From NCBI RefSeq assembly GCF_021284745.1, contig NZ_CP089925.1, positions 992,001-1,056,000 on the forward strand: a stretch of DNA of 64,000 bases. Direction: 5' to 3'. Each line of letters opens with the position of its first letter. Position 1 is the first letter of the stretch. The notes under the pieces are model-generated. The model was given only the letters and a program-made list of their open reading frames with translations, did not search any database and was not told the DNA's origin. The translations under genes and the position numbers were made by a program. Below are positions 35,183 through 44,464 of the stretch, in pieces. The DNA is from Lysobacter sp. KIS68-7. Its GTDB lineage: Bacteria; Pseudomonadota; Gammaproteobacteria; Xanthomonadales; Xanthomonadaceae.

Positions 35183-35677
35183 TTACGCGCTGTCGGTGCG
35201 CGCGTAGTACACCTTGTAGCCCTCGTCCTGCATGCCCATCGCGGCATACGTGCGCTGCGCATTCGCATTGGCATGTTCGACGAACAGGCGCAGGCCGACG
35301 ACATCGGGCGCCTCGCGCGCGAGCGATTCGACATGGCGGTACAGCGCGGAAAACACGCCCTTGCGCCGATGTTGCGGCGGCACGTACACGCTCTGGATCC
35401 ACCACCAGTGGCCGTTGCGCCAGTCGCTCCACTCGGTGGTGAGCATGAGCGTGCCGACGGGAACGCCGAGCGTTTCCGCGCCCGCCACCGCAGCGTCTTC
35501 CATGGCGATGAAGTAGCGCGACTTCGCCGGATCGGCGATGCCGTTGGTCACGCCCGCGTGCACGGTGGCCGGATCCAGGTGCTTGCCTTCGGTCTCCATC
35601 GCCATCGCCGCGTTCCATTCGGCGATGAGCGTGGCGTCTGCGGCGTGCGCCGCGCGGATGCGGAGGGCGTGCGTCAT
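35183..35677 (-). CDS. GNAT-family N-acetyltransferase
   Basis: A 164-residue acetyltransferase. The acetyl-CoA motif A region is IQSVYVPPQHRRKGVFSALYRHVESLA (V-x-x-x-x-R-x-x-G/A pattern), motif B reads VGLRLFVEHANANAQRTYAAMGM, and the protein ends with a YKVYYAR strand. The acceptor is unknown. The ATG overlaps the sodC TGA (ATGA), so it is translated together with the superoxide dismutase, although no functional link is evident. Confidence 0.87.
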   Translation of the reverse strand: MTHALRIRAAHAADATLIAEWNAAMAMETEGKHLDPATVHAGVTNGIADPAKSRYFIAMEDAAVAGAETLGVPVGTLMLTTEWSDWRNGHWWWIQSVYVPPQHRRKGVFSALYRHVESLAREAPDVVGLRLFVEHANANAQRTYAAMGMQDEGYKVYYARTDSA

Positions 35678-36234
35678 TGCGTGATGCGGATGACGCCGCA
35701 GGCCACGCGCGCGCCGGAATTGCCGGAGGGTTGCGTGGTGTAGTCGTCCGCCGCGGCGTGCACGACCAGTGCGCGATTGGCGATGTCGTTCGCTGCGCCG
35801 CCGCCGAGCGTCACGCCGGCGAGGTGGATGCTGATCGCCGCCGTGCCGTCGGCGCCGGCCGTGATGTTGTCCATGTCGCCCGCATGGTGCGTGGTGGAAC
35901 TCGCACGCCCGTGCGCACTGCCGGCAGGATTGAAGTGCCCGCCCGCGCTGCTCGCATCGGCCGCGCTGCAATCGCCCTTCTCGTGCACATGGATGCCATG
36001 CACGCTGTTGGGCTGCAGGCCGCCGATGGTGCCGGTGAGATGCACGCCGTCGCCCATCGGATCGAATTCGACGCGACCGCTGACCAGGCTGCCCGACGCG
36101 GAGGCGAGGTTGGCTTGCGCGTGCATCGCGGTGCTTTGCGCCGTGGGTTGCTGCGGTTCCGCGGTCTTGGGCGTCGAGCTGCTGCAGCCCGCAACGATGG
36201 CGGAGGCGAGAACGGCGAAGGCGAGGTTGCGCAT
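35674..36234 (-). CDS. sodC: Cu/Zn superoxide dismutase, lipoprotein
   Basis: A 186-residue protein. The lipobox IVAGC puts the lipidated cysteine at residue 17, so it is envelope-anchored. The metal sites are present: HGIHVHEKGDC (Cu ligands and the disulphide Cys), HFNPAGSAHG and THHAGDMDN (bridging and Zn His/Asp), NRALVVHAAADDY (Cu His) and the partner Cys in ARVACGVI. It removes superoxide in the periplasm. First gene of a two-gene unit with the GNAT gene; ntrC ends 17 bp upstream on the same strand. Confidence 0.94.
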   Translation of the reverse strand: MRNLAFAVLASAIVAGCSSSTPKTAEPQQPTAQSTAMHAQANLASASGSLVSGRVEFDPMGDGVHLTGTIGGLQPNSVHGIHVHEKGDCSAADASSAGGHFNPAGSAHGRASSTTHHAGDMDNITAGADGTAAISIHLAGVTLGGGAANDIANRALVVHAAADDYTTQPSGNSGARVACGVIRITQ

Positions 36235-36251
36235 TGGGGGATCTCCTTGCG

Positions 36252-37658
36252 TCAGGGCCGCTTGCGGCCGGGTCCGAGCTTGCGGGTGAGCGTGTTACGA
36301 CCGAGTCCAAGCCGGCTCGCGGCTTCGCCCCGGTGCCCGTGGGTATGCTCGAGCGCGGCGTCGAACAGCACGTGTTCGAACTTCGCGAGTGCCTCGCCAT
36401 GCAGGTCGGGTGCGCCGTCGGCCAGGCGCATGCGCGCCCAGCTGGCGAGGCCGACTTCCCAATCCTCGCCCTGCCCTGCGCGTTCGCTCGTCCGTACGAA
36501 GGCGGCGTCGAGCTCTGCGGTACCGATCGTGTCGCCCGGCGCCAGCGCGACCAGGCGCCAGCAGAGGTTCTCGAGTTCACGCACGTTGCCCGGCCAATCG
36601 TGGCGCTTCAGGCGTTCGAGCGCGGGCTTGGTGAACTTCTTCGCCGGCGTGTCGAGCTTGCGCGCGGCCGCGGCGAGGAAGCGCTCCGCGAGTGCCGGGA
36701 CGTCGTCGCGGCGTTCGCGCAGAGGCGGCAATTGCAGGCGCACGACATCCAGGCGATGCAGGACGTCCGCGCGGAACCTGCCGTCGGCGACCAGGCGTTC
36801 GAGGTCCTGGTGCGTCGCGGCGATCACGCGCACGTCCACGCGGATCAGTTCGCGGCCGCCGACGCGGAAGAACTCGCCTTCGGCCAACACGCGCAGCAGG
36901 CGCGTCTGCAGCGACAGCGGCATGTCGCCGATCTCATCGAGGAACAGGGTGCCGCCGTCGGCCTGTTCGAAGCGGCCGACGTGGCGCTTCTGCGCGCCCG
37001 TGAAGGCGCCCGCCTCGTGCCCGAACAGTTCGCTTTCGAGCAGCTCTGCGGGGATCGCCGCGGTGTTGAGCGCGACGAAGGGGCGATGCGCGCGCGGCGA
37101 TTCGCGATGCAGGGCGCGCGCGACGAGTTCCTTGCCCGTGCCCGTCTCGCCGGTGATGAGCACCGACAACGGCGCCTGCGCGAGTCGCCCGATGCTGCGG
37201 AACAAGGCGCGCATCGCCGGTGTGTCGCCGATCAGGTCGGTGTTGAAGGCGGGCGCGGCCGCAGGCGCGACGACCGCACTCCCCTGCTCCGGTATCGCGC
37301 GGCCTGCGAGCGCGACCGCCGCATCGAGGTCGAACGGCTTCGACAGGAATTCATAAGCACCGCCGCGGAATGCGCCGGCCGTGCTCGCGATGTCCGTGTA
37401 GGCGCTCATCACGATGACGGGCAATTGCGGCGCGGCGGCTTTCAGCTTGTCCAGTAACGCGAGGCCGTCTTCGCCCGGCATGCGCACGTCGGTGAACAAC
37501 AACGCCGGTGCGCCGCGGTCGCGCAAGGCCGCGAGTGCGTCGCGCGCGTTTTCGAAGCCATCGACGGCGTAACCGGCTTCGCGAAGCGCGGTCGCAAGGA
37601 CGAAGCGCACCGCGCGATCGTCGTCGACGATCCAGATGCGAGCAGGTTCACACGGCAT
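36252..37658 (-). CDS. ntrC: nitrogen regulation response regulator NtrC
   Basis: A 468-residue sigma54 activator. The receiver domain has phosphoacceptor Asp57 in LFTDVRMPGEDG and Lys107 in LSKPFD. The AAA+ domain has Walker A GETGTGKE (170-177), the sigma54-contacting GAFTGA (217-222) and Walker B FLDEIGD. The C-terminal Fis-type HTH reads EAASRLGLGRNTLTRKL. It activates nitrogen-assimilation genes under nitrogen limitation. The ATG lies 11 bp before the ntrB stop, so the pair is coupled. No glnA is in the window. Confidence 0.94.
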   Translation of the reverse strand: MPCEPARIWIVDDDRAVRFVLATALREAGYAVDGFENARDALAALRDRGAPALLFTDVRMPGEDGLALLDKLKAAAPQLPVIVMSAYTDIASTAGAFRGGAYEFLSKPFDLDAAVALAGRAIPEQGSAVVAPAAAPAFNTDLIGDTPAMRALFRSIGRLAQAPLSVLITGETGTGKELVARALHRESPRAHRPFVALNTAAIPAELLESELFGHEAGAFTGAQKRHVGRFEQADGGTLFLDEIGDMPLSLQTRLLRVLAEGEFFRVGGRELIRVDVRVIAATHQDLERLVADGRFRADVLHRLDVVRLQLPPLRERRDDVPALAERFLAAAARKLDTPAKKFTKPALERLKRHDWPGNVRELENLCWRLVALAPGDTIGTAELDAAFVRTSERAGQGEDWEVGLASWARMRLADGAPDLHGEALAKFEHVLFDAALEHTHGHRGEAASRLGLGRNTLTRKLGPGRKRP

Positions 37659-38691
37659 CGGCGCCCTCCTCCGCTTCCATCCACAAGGGCAGCAACAAGG
37701 TGAACACGGTGTGCCCCGGCCGCGAGCGATACGCGAGCGAGCCGCGATGCTCGCGCGCCACCTGCTGCGCAAGCGCGAGGCCGAGCCCGGTCCCCGCCGC
37801 ATGTCCGCTCACCAGCGGCAGGAAGATGCGTTCGGCCAGTTCCTCCGGCACGCCGCGTCCGTCGTCGATGATTTCCAGGCGCAGCGCGAGTGCATGCGGG
37901 ACGTCGCCGATGCGCACGCCGTGTTCGGCGCGCGTGCGCAGCGTGATGTTGGCCGCGCCGGCATCGATCGCGTTGCGCACGAGGTTCCAGAGCGCCTGCG
38001 TGAGGCGATCGAAATCGCCGTGCACGTCGGGCAGCGACGGGTCGTAATCGCGGACCAGGCGTACGGCCCAACCCGCGTCGGCTTCGGCCAGGCGCAGCAC
38101 GCGCTCGAGCACGGCGTGGATGTTCGCAGCCTCGAACGGGCGCGGCGGTGCAGGGGAGAGCAGGCGATCGAGCAGGCCGGTGAGGCGATCGACCTCGGAT
38201 TCGATGAGGGCGACGAGTTCGCTGGATGTTGCATCGCCAGTCACGCGCCGCTCGAGCAACTGCGCCGCGCCCTTCAAACCCGCGAGGGGATTGCGCAGCT
38301 CATGCGCGAGACCCTTCAGGGCTGCGGACAAGGCGCTCGGCAGCAGTTGCGCGGGATCCTCGCCCGGGAACTCGTCGACCGGGTGCGCCTCGACCCACCA
38401 GCCCCCGGTCTCCCGCGCCGTCAGGGTGACGTCGGCGAAACGGGGGGCGTCGGCCCCGGGGAAGGCGAGGGGGATGCGGCGGAGCCGGGCCCCGTCGCTT
38501 TGCCCCGAAATGGCGCGGGCAAAGGCTTCGCCCTCGAACTCCAACGCCGCCAGCGGAACCCCGGCCAAGCGCTTTGCACTGACCCCGAGCCAGCGGGCAC
38601 AAGCGGCATTTGCCCCTTCGATGCGGCCTTCCGCATCCGTCCAGGCCACCGGGGTGGTCAGCAGGTCGAAGGGGGCGGGGTCGGCGGCCAT
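37648..38691 (-). CDS. ntrB: nitrogen regulation sensor kinase NtrB
   Basis: A 347-residue kinase without membrane helices: a PAS domain (residues about 8-110, TTPVAWTDAEGRIEGANAA), a dimerisation helix with His130 in GLAHELRNPLAGLKGAAQLLE, and a HATPase domain (NLVRNAIDA, LEIIDDGRGV, GTGLGLALAQQ). HELRNPL is the usual NtrB form. It phosphorylates NtrC; PII protein is expected to set its kinase/phosphatase balance. Cytosolic and first of the two-gene unit. Confidence 0.94.
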   Translation of the reverse strand: MAADPAPFDLLTTPVAWTDAEGRIEGANAACARWLGVSAKRLAGVPLAALEFEGEAFARAISGQSDGARLRRIPLAFPGADAPRFADVTLTARETGGWWVEAHPVDEFPGEDPAQLLPSALSAALKGLAHELRNPLAGLKGAAQLLERRVTGDATSSELVALIESEVDRLTGLLDRLLSPAPPRPFEAANIHAVLERVLRLAEADAGWAVRLVRDYDPSLPDVHGDFDRLTQALWNLVRNAIDAGAANITLRTRAEHGVRIGDVPHALALRLEIIDDGRGVPEELAERIFLPLVSGHAAGTGLGLALAQQVAREHRGSLAYRSRPGHTVFTLLLPLWMEAEEGADAV

Positions 38692-38727
38692 TGCACCAAT
38701 GTAGTGCGAATGGCCGCCGTTGGCGAA

Positions 38728-40614
38728 TCAGATCTCGACCGGCGCGCCCAGCTCCACCAGGCGGGTGCCAGGGATCCGGAAGAAGTCGGAGGCCGGCGTA
38801 GCGTTGCGATGGAGGAAACGAAAGATGTGGTCGCGCCACAGCGCCATCCCGCGGCGCGGGCCCGCGACGATCGACTCGCGGCTCGCGAAATACGTGGTCT
38901 CCATCGGATCGAAACAGAATCCGCCGTCGTCGCCGCAACGCATCAGTGCGAGCGGGACGTCAGGCGATTCCATGAAGCCGTAGCGCAGCGTCGCGCGATA
39001 AAAGTCGTCGGCCACCGGCGCAAGCTCCAGTCGCTGCGCCAAGGGCACGAACGGCACCGCCAGGGTTTCGACCGTCAGCAGCACGTTGCGCTCATGCAGC
39101 ACCTTGTTGTGCTTGAGGTTGTGCAGCAGCGCCTTCGGCACGAGGTCGGGCTGCGCGGTGAGGAACACCGCAGTACCCGGCACGCGCGCAGGCGGCGCGA
39201 GCATCAGGCCGGTCAGGAAGGTATCGAGGCGCAGGCCGTCCTTGCGCACTTCCGCCTGCAGCAGCTGGCGGCCGCGACCCCAGGTGCGCAGCAGCGCGAA
39301 CACCAGCACGCCGAGCAGCAGCGGGAACCATGCGCCGTCGAAGAACTTCGCCATGTTCGCCGACAGGAAGGCCACGTCGACCAGCACGAACAGCGCAGCG
39401 AGCGGCCAGAACACCAGCGGCGGCAGCGCGGCGCGGCGGCGCATCGTCACGATGAGCAGGATGCTGGTGATCAGCATCGTGCCTGTCACCGATACGCCAT
39501 AAGCCGTCGCCAACGCCGTCGAACTACCGAAGCCGATCACCGTCGCCACCGTGCCGATCATCAGCAGCCAGTTGATCGTGGGCATGTAGATCTGCCCGAT
39601 CGTTTCGTGCGAGGTGTGGTGGATCGTCATGCGCGGCAGGTAGCCGAGCTGGATCGCCTGGCGCGCCGCGGAATACCCGCCGCTGATCACCGCCTGCGAG
39701 GCAATGACCGTCGCTGCAGTGGAAAGCCCGATCATCGGAAACAGCGCCCACGCCGGCACGCCCAGGTAGAAGGGGTTGTCGATGGCAGTCGGATTGGCCA
39801 GCAGCAACGCGCCCTGGCCCAGGTAGTTCAACGCGAGCGACGGCAGCACGAAGGTATTCCACGCCATCTGGATCGGCCTGCGACCGAAGTGCCCCATGTC
39901 GGCGTACAGCGCTTCACCACCCGTCACTGCAAGCACCACCGCGCCGAGGATGAACATGCCGTGCGGGCCGTGGTCGAGGAAGAAACGCAGGCCCCACCAC
40001 GGATTCAACGCGTGCAACACCTGCGGGTTGCGCAGGATGTTGGTGACGCCGATGGCGGCGAGTGCGCCGAACCAGACGACGATGACGGGCCCGAAGGCCT
40101 TGCCGACGCGCTCGGTGCCGAAGCGTTGCGTCGCGAACAGGGCCACGAGCACGCCCACGGTGATCGGCAGCACCCAGTGCGCGAGCCCCGGCGCTGCGAC
40201 CTCGAGGCCTTCGACCGCCGACAACACCGAGATCGCAGGCGTGAGCACGCCATCGCCGAAGAACAACGCGGCACCGAACACCCCGAGGATGCCCACGACA
40301 TACGCGGCCTTCGACGCACCGGGCAAGGTGCGCTGCGCGAGTGCGGTGAGCGCCATGATCCCGCCTTCGCCTTCGTTGTCCGCGCGCATGATCACCGCCA
40401 CGTACTTCACGGTGATCACGATGATCAGGGTCCAAAGCACCAGCGACAGGATGCCGAGCACCGTCGGCATGTCCGGCGACAGCCCGTAGTGAGGCGTGAA
40501 GGCTTCCTTGATGGTGTACAGCGGACTCGTGCCGATGTCGCCAAACACGACGCCGATGGCACCAAGCATCAGGGACCCGAAACGGGTGCGGGAGGGAGCG
40601 GCGACGGCATGCAT
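38728..40614 (-). CDS. kup: Kup-type potassium uptake transporter
   Basis: A 628-residue membrane protein with about 12 helices and a C-terminal cytosolic domain of about 180 residues. Signature blocks are [22 protein letters not shown] near the N-terminus, [35 protein letters not shown], and [18 protein letters not shown]. Kup takes up K+ with protons. I chose the ATG giving [14 protein letters not shown]. It is divergent from a KdpD/KdpE-like pair, and the shared 133-bp gap carries a KdpE-like direct repeat pointing at this gene. Confidence 0.94.
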   Translation of the reverse strand: MHAVAAPSRTRFGSLMLGAIGVVFGDIGTSPLYTIKEAFTPHYGLSPDMPTVLGILSLVLWTLIIVITVKYVAVIMRADNEGEGGIMALTALAQRTLPGASKAAYVVGILGVFGAALFFGDGVLTPAISVLSAVEGLEVAAPGLAHWVLPITVGVLVALFATQRFGTERVGKAFGPVIVVWFGALAAIGVTNILRNPQVLHALNPWWGLRFFLDHGPHGMFILGAVVLAVTGGEALYADMGHFGRRPIQMAWNTFVLPSLALNYLGQGALLLANPTAIDNPFYLGVPAWALFPMIGLSTAATVIASQAVISGGYSAARQAIQLGYLPRMTIHHTSHETIGQIYMPTINWLLMIGTVATVIGFGSSTALATAYGVSVTGTMLITSILLIVTMRRRAALPPLVFWPLAALFVLVDVAFLSANMAKFFDGAWFPLLLGVLVFALLRTWGRGRQLLQAEVRKDGLRLDTFLTGLMLAPPARVPGTAVFLTAQPDLVPKALLHNLKHNKVLHERNVLLTVETLAVPFVPLAQRLELAPVADDFYRATLRYGFMESPDVPLALMRCGDDGGFCFDPMETTYFASRESIVAGPRRGMALWRDHIFRFLHRNATPASDFFRIPGTRLVELGAPVEI

Positions 40615-40696
40615 GAGCGAGGGCAGGGGGCAGGGGAGGGCGGCGCCACTGTGCGGCGGCCCGGCATCAAGGCGACAGCCGCGCCGGCCGCGCGCC

Positions 40697-40714
40697 GCGT
40701 AAAACCTGCGTAAA
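40697..40714 (-). promoter_or_regulatory. KdpE-like direct-repeat operator between kup and kdpD
   Basis: Read toward kup the sequence is TTTACG-CAGGT-TTTACG, two identical hexamers 11 bp apart, the spacing used by OmpR/PhoB-family regulators. As I recall it, the E. coli KdpE site is TTTATA-N5-TTTACA, the same geometry. Autoregulation of kdpDE and control of kup by KdpE is the inference. Confidence 0.5.
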
Positions 40715-40747
40715 TTCCACGCGCACGCAGCCCCGCGCAGCGGCAGA

Positions 40748-42217
40748 ATGCGCGCCATGGATGCCCCCGCACCGAAGCGCAAGAAGCGCACCCAGCCTGC
40801 GACCGACTTCGCGACCGGACTCGTGCTCGCCATCGTGGGTGCTGCGCTGGCGACGGGTGTGGCGGCACTCGCCGAACGATGGCTCGGCCTGGCCGATGTG
40901 TCGCTGGTGTTCATGCTCGCGGTGCTGATCGTCGCCACGCGCACGCGCACCGGGCCTGCGATGGTCTGCGCGGTGTTGTGCTTCCTCGCCTACAACTACT
41001 TCTTCATTTCGCCGCGCTACACCTTCTACGTCGACGCGCCTCATGGCGTTGCGACGGTGGTGCTGTTCCTGTGCGCGGCAGTGATCGCCGGGCGGCTCGC
41101 GTCGCGGCTGGTCATGCAATTGGAAGCATTACGCGAAACCAATCGGCATACCGAAACGCTGGAACGCCTGGCGCGCGCGCTCGGCAGCGCGACCGACGAG
41201 GCGAATGTCGTCGCCATCGCGCGCGCGGCATTCGCCGAAGGGCTCGATGCCGAAGCGTGGTTGCGCTCCGATGTCGACCAGGTGGCGAGCACGGGCCAGC
41301 ACGGCTGGTGGTTCCTGCCCTTGCGCGCCGGCGACCAACCGCTCGGCGCACTGGCGCTCAAGCGTGCGCCGGGTCGCGAAGCCTTCGACATCGCCGAACG
41401 ACGCATGGCGCTGGCGATGGCCGACGACATCGCGCAGGCCCTGCTGCGCACGCGCTTGTCATTGGCCTTGAACGATGCCCGCATCGCCAACGAAACCGAG
41501 CGCCTGCGCAGCGCCTTGCTCGCGTCCGTCTCGCATGATCTGCGCACGCCTTTGGCCGCGATCCTCGGCGCCGCCGGCAGCCTGCAGGCGAGCGGCGTGG
41601 CCGCCCTCACCGACGCCGACCGCGACGCCCTGCTCGACATCGTGCGCAGCGAAGGCGAGCGCCTCGACGGCTACATCCGCAACCTGCTCGACATGACGCG
41701 CATCGCGCACGGGCAACTCGTGCCGGAGCGCGACTGGATCGGCACGGACGAACTGATCGGTGCGGCACTCGCGCGCCTGCGCCGCGCGCATCCAGAAGCG
41801 CAGGTCGCCACGTTGATCGCGCCCGACCTTGCGCCGCTGCACGTCCAACCCGCGCTGATCGAACAGGCGCTCTACAACCTGCTGGACAACGCGGTGAAGT
41901 TCGCGGGGCACGCGCCCATCGCCATCGACGCGCAGCGCACGGAGGCGGGCGGCACGCGCATCGACGTGCGCGATCGCGGGCCCGGCATCACCGAAACGGA
42001 GCGCGAACGCGTGTTCGACATGTTCCGATCGATGGCGCAGGGCGATCGCGGGCGTCGAGGTTCCGGCCTTGGACTCGCGATCGCGCGCGGCATGTTGCGT
42101 GCGCATGGCGGCGATGTCACGGCGGGCGCAAACCCCGACGGCGGTGGCGCCTGCCTGCGCATCACCTTGCCGCGTGCGCCTTCGCAACCCGTCGCCCCCG
42201 ACGAGGACGCAGCTTGA
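40748..42217 (+). CDS. kdpD: KdpD-like sensor histidine kinase lacking the N-terminal Usp/KdpD module
   Basis: A 489-residue kinase. It begins with a DUF4118-type four-helix membrane domain (about residues 22-120, with [13 protein letters not shown] typical of KdpD), then a GAF-like stretch, the HisKA helix with His263 in [21 protein letters not shown], and HATPase motifs ([30 protein letters not shown]). Full KdpD is near 890 residues; the cytosolic N-terminal domain of about 400 residues is absent. An alternative ATG three codons in (40757) is equally good. It overlaps the response regulator start. Confidence 0.85.
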   Translation: MRAMDAPAPKRKKRTQPATDFATGLVLAIVGAALATGVAALAERWLGLADVSLVFMLAVLIVATRTRTGPAMVCAVLCFLAYNYFFISPRYTFYVDAPHGVATVVLFLCAAVIAGRLASRLVMQLEALRETNRHTETLERLARALGSATDEANVVAIARAAFAEGLDAEAWLRSDVDQVASTGQHGWWFLPLRAGDQPLGALALKRAPGREAFDIAERRMALAMADDIAQALLRTRLSLALNDARIANETERLRSALLASVSHDLRTPLAAILGAAGSLQASGVAALTDADRDALLDIVRSEGERLDGYIRNLLDMTRIAHGQLVPERDWIGTDELIGAALARLRRAHPEAQVATLIAPDLAPLHVQPALIEQALYNLLDNAVKFAGHAPIAIDAQRTEAGGTRIDVRDRGPGITETERERVFDMFRSMAQGDRGRRGSGLGLAIARGMLRAHGGDVTAGANPDGGGACLRITLPRAPSQPVAPDEDAA

Positions 42218-42921
42218 GTACGACGCAGGCCAGCGCCGCCGCGCGCGTGCTCGTCATCGACGACGAGCCGCAGATTCGCCGGTTCCTCGAGATCGCCTTG
42301 CGCGCGCAGGGCTACATGGTCGCCGTCGCCGAGACCGCGCAAGCGGGACTGGAAGCGCTCGCGCTGCAGGGCTCGGAGGTGGTGATCCTCGACCTCGGCC
42401 TGCCGGATCGCGACGGCCTCGATGCGCTGCGCGATCTCCGCGAGTGGTCGCGCGTGCCGGTGCTCGTGCTCACGGTGCGTGCGGACGAAGCGGAGAAAGT
42501 CGCCGCGCTCGACGCTGGCGCGGACGACTACGTCACCAAACCTTTCGGCGTGCAGGAACTGCTCGCACGCCTGCGCGTGCTGTTGCGCGCGCGCAACACG
42601 CCGGGCGACGCGCCGGCGATGTTCGACGACGGTCGTTTGCGCGTAGACATTGCACGCCGCATCGTCACGCTCGATGGTGAGGCGCTGGTGCTTTCCCGCA
42701 AGGAATTCGCGCTGCTCGCTTTGCTCGTGCGCCATGCGGGACAAGTGGTGACGCAGCCGCAGTTGCTGCGCGAACTCTGGGGTCCGACGCACCAGCAGGA
42801 CACGCATTACGTGCGCATCCTCGTCGCCAAGTTGCGGCAGAAGCTGGGGGACGATGCGGCGTCGCCGAAGTGGATCGCAACGGAGCCCGGCGTGGGGCTG
42901 CGTTTCCTCGCGGACGCTTAG
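42214..42921 (+). CDS. kdpE: KdpE-like OmpR-family response regulator
   Basis: A 235-residue two-domain regulator. The receiver has the acidic pair in VLVIDDEPQIRRFL, phosphoacceptor Asp60 in ILDLGLPDRDG and Lys in VTKPFGVQELLAR. The C-terminal winged helix reads SRKEFALLALLVRHAGQVVTQPQLLRELWG, then THYVRILVAKLRQKL, the KdpE-like pattern. The start is a TTG overlapping the kinase stop (TTGA). No kdpFABC lies nearby; kup does, with a matching operator in the gap. The stop overlaps the convergent ung stop by 3-4 bp. Confidence 0.88.
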   Translation: MSTTQASAAARVLVIDDEPQIRRFLEIALRAQGYMVAVAETAQAGLEALALQGSEVVILDLGLPDRDGLDALRDLREWSRVPVLVLTVRADEAEKVAALDAGADDYVTKPFGVQELLARLRVLLRARNTPGDAPAMFDDGRLRVDIARRIVTLDGEALVLSRKEFALLALLVRHAGQVVTQPQLLRELWGPTHQQDTHYVRILVAKLRQKLGDDAASPKWIATEPGVGLRFLADA

Positions 42922-43625
42922 GTGGGCAACGACCAGTCGATCGGCGCCATTCCGTTGCGCGCCAGGTACTCGTTGGTCTTCGAAAAATGCCCGCATCCGA
43001 TGAACCCGCGGTGCGCGGACAGCGGCGAAGGATGCGGCGCCTTCAGCACGCGATGCTTCGAGGTGTCGATCATCTTGCCCTTCGCCTGCGCGTAGCTGCC
43101 CCACAGCAGGAACACCAGGTGCTCGCGTTCGCGGTTCAGGACTTCGACGATGTGGTCGGTGAAGCCCTCCCATCCCTTGCCCTGGTGCGCACCTGCGCGG
43201 CCTTCCTCCACGGTCAGCACCGAATTGAGCAGCAACACCCCCTGCTCGGCCCAATGGGTCAGACATCCATGCGAGGGCCGCGCGATCCCGAGGTCGCGGT
43301 TCAATTCCTTGAAGATGTTCTCGAGCGACGGTGGCACCGGCGTGCCGCGCTGCACGGAAAAACACAAACCATGCGCCTGCCCGACGCCGTGATACGGATC
43401 CTGCCCGAGGACGACGACCTTCACCTTGCCGAACGGCGTGGCATCCAGCGCCGCGAACACCTGCGTCATCGGCGGGAACACATTCACGCCTTTGCGGAGG
43501 CGCTCGCCGAGGAACGCACGCAACTGCTGCATGTCCTCGCGTTGCAGGTACTCGCCGACGCGCGCCTTCCAGCCCGGCTCCAGGCGGATGCGGTCCGCGC
43601 CCGTGGACGCCGCCGCTTCGCTCAT
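42918..43625 (-). CDS. ung: uracil-DNA glycosylase
   Basis: A 235-residue family 1 UDG. Water-activating Asp76 is in GQDPYHG, with GLCFSV in the pyrimidine pocket, the Asn-containing LLLNSVLTVEEG block, and the DNA-intercalation loop HPSPLSAHRGF from residue 199. It excises uracil from DNA at the start of base-excision repair. Its ATG overlaps the stop of the upstream double-receiver gene (TGA/ATG), so ung ends the ftsE-ftsX-receiver-ung unit. Confidence 0.96.
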   Translation of the reverse strand: MSEAAASTGADRIRLEPGWKARVGEYLQREDMQQLRAFLGERLRKGVNVFPPMTQVFAALDATPFGKVKVVVLGQDPYHGVGQAHGLCFSVQRGTPVPPSLENIFKELNRDLGIARPSHGCLTHWAEQGVLLLNSVLTVEEGRAGAHQGKGWEGFTDHIVEVLNREREHLVFLLWGSYAQAKGKMIDTSKHRVLKAPHPSPLSAHRGFIGCGHFSKTNEYLARNGMAPIDWSLPT

Positions 43626-44464
43626 GCGTCGAGGCTGCGCTGCTCCGGCAGCTTCGCCACGCGGAGCTGGAACAGCGTCTTGGTGACGAGCAGGCGCTCT
43701 TCGATCGGCTTGAGCACCAGGTCGTTGGCGCCTTCGCGCAACAGGTTGCTCTGGTTTTCCTTGTTCTCGTCGCCCGTCATCACGAGCACCGGCAACTGGC
43801 GCTTGCCATAGCCGAAGTCGTTGCGGATGCGGCCGAGCAGGTCGCGGCCGCTGAGCTCGCCCTTGAGGTACACGTCGGTGAGCACGAGGTCGGCGCCGGG
43901 CGCGTCGTCGCTGTCGCGATGCGCGTCCAGGTGCTTGAGCGCGTCTTCCGCGCTGATCGTGTGCACGACCGTGAGGCCCTGGCGTTCGAGCATGCGCTTG
44001 GTCGCCAGCGCGACCACGCGGCTGTCTTCCACGTACAACACGCGCGCACCCTGCACGGGCTCGGGTTGCACGTAGCCGCGAATGAAGGTGGCGAGCGCGC
44101 CGTGGCCCAGCGCTTTGTCGAAATAGTCGGTGACGTCTTCGCTGAGGCTGCGGTCTTCCAGGCGCGATTGCACTTCGCCGGACACCACGATCACCGGCAC
44201 GTACGCCTGGCCCGACGCGGTGCGCACCGCCTTCGCGAGCGCGAGGCCATCGCCATCGGGCAGCGCGAGCGACGTGGTCACCAGATGGAACGGCCCGCTC
44301 GCGAGTGCGGCCTGCGCTTCGGCCAGGCCGGCGCACGCCACCACTTCCACGTTCGGCAACTCCTTCAACAACACGTCGCCCACCAGCTTGCGCACGAGCT
44401 TCGACCCGTCGACGACCATGACGCGCGGGGCGTCGCTGATCAGGTGGCGGAGTTCGCTGTTCAT
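43622..44464 (-). CDS. response regulator with two receiver domains, first one degenerate
   Basis: A 280-residue protein with two REC domains and no output domain. In the first (residues 14-130) the phosphoacceptor position is Ser65 (LVTTSLALPDGDG instead of an Asp) and the acidic pair is VDGS, although Lys117 remains. It is therefore a pseudo-receiver. The second (141-270) is intact: VEDS, Asp197 in LVLTDVYLKG, Lys252 in LVLKPIEE. It may be a signalling adaptor that reads phosphorylation on one side only. The ATG overlaps the ftsX stop by one base (TGATG). No kinase is next to it. Confidence 0.85.
   Translation of the reverse strand: MNSELRHLISDAPRVMVVDGSKLVRKLVGDVLLKELPNVEVVACAGLAEAQAALASGPFHLVTTSLALPDGDGLALAKAVRTASGQAYVPVIVVSGEVQSRLEDRSLSEDVTDYFDKALGHGALATFIRGYVQPEPVQGARVLYVEDSRVVALATKRMLERQGLTVVHTISAEDALKHLDAHRDSDDAPGADLVLTDVYLKGELSGRDLLGRIRNDFGYGKRQLPVLVMTGDENKENQSNLLREGANDLVLKPIEERLLVTKTLFQLRVAKLPEQRSLDA

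Noticed and set aside
37636-40713. A 1025-codon plus-strand frame opposite ntrB and kup
   Set aside because: Gln/Arg/His-rich shadow translation; NtrB and Kup motifs lie on the other strand.
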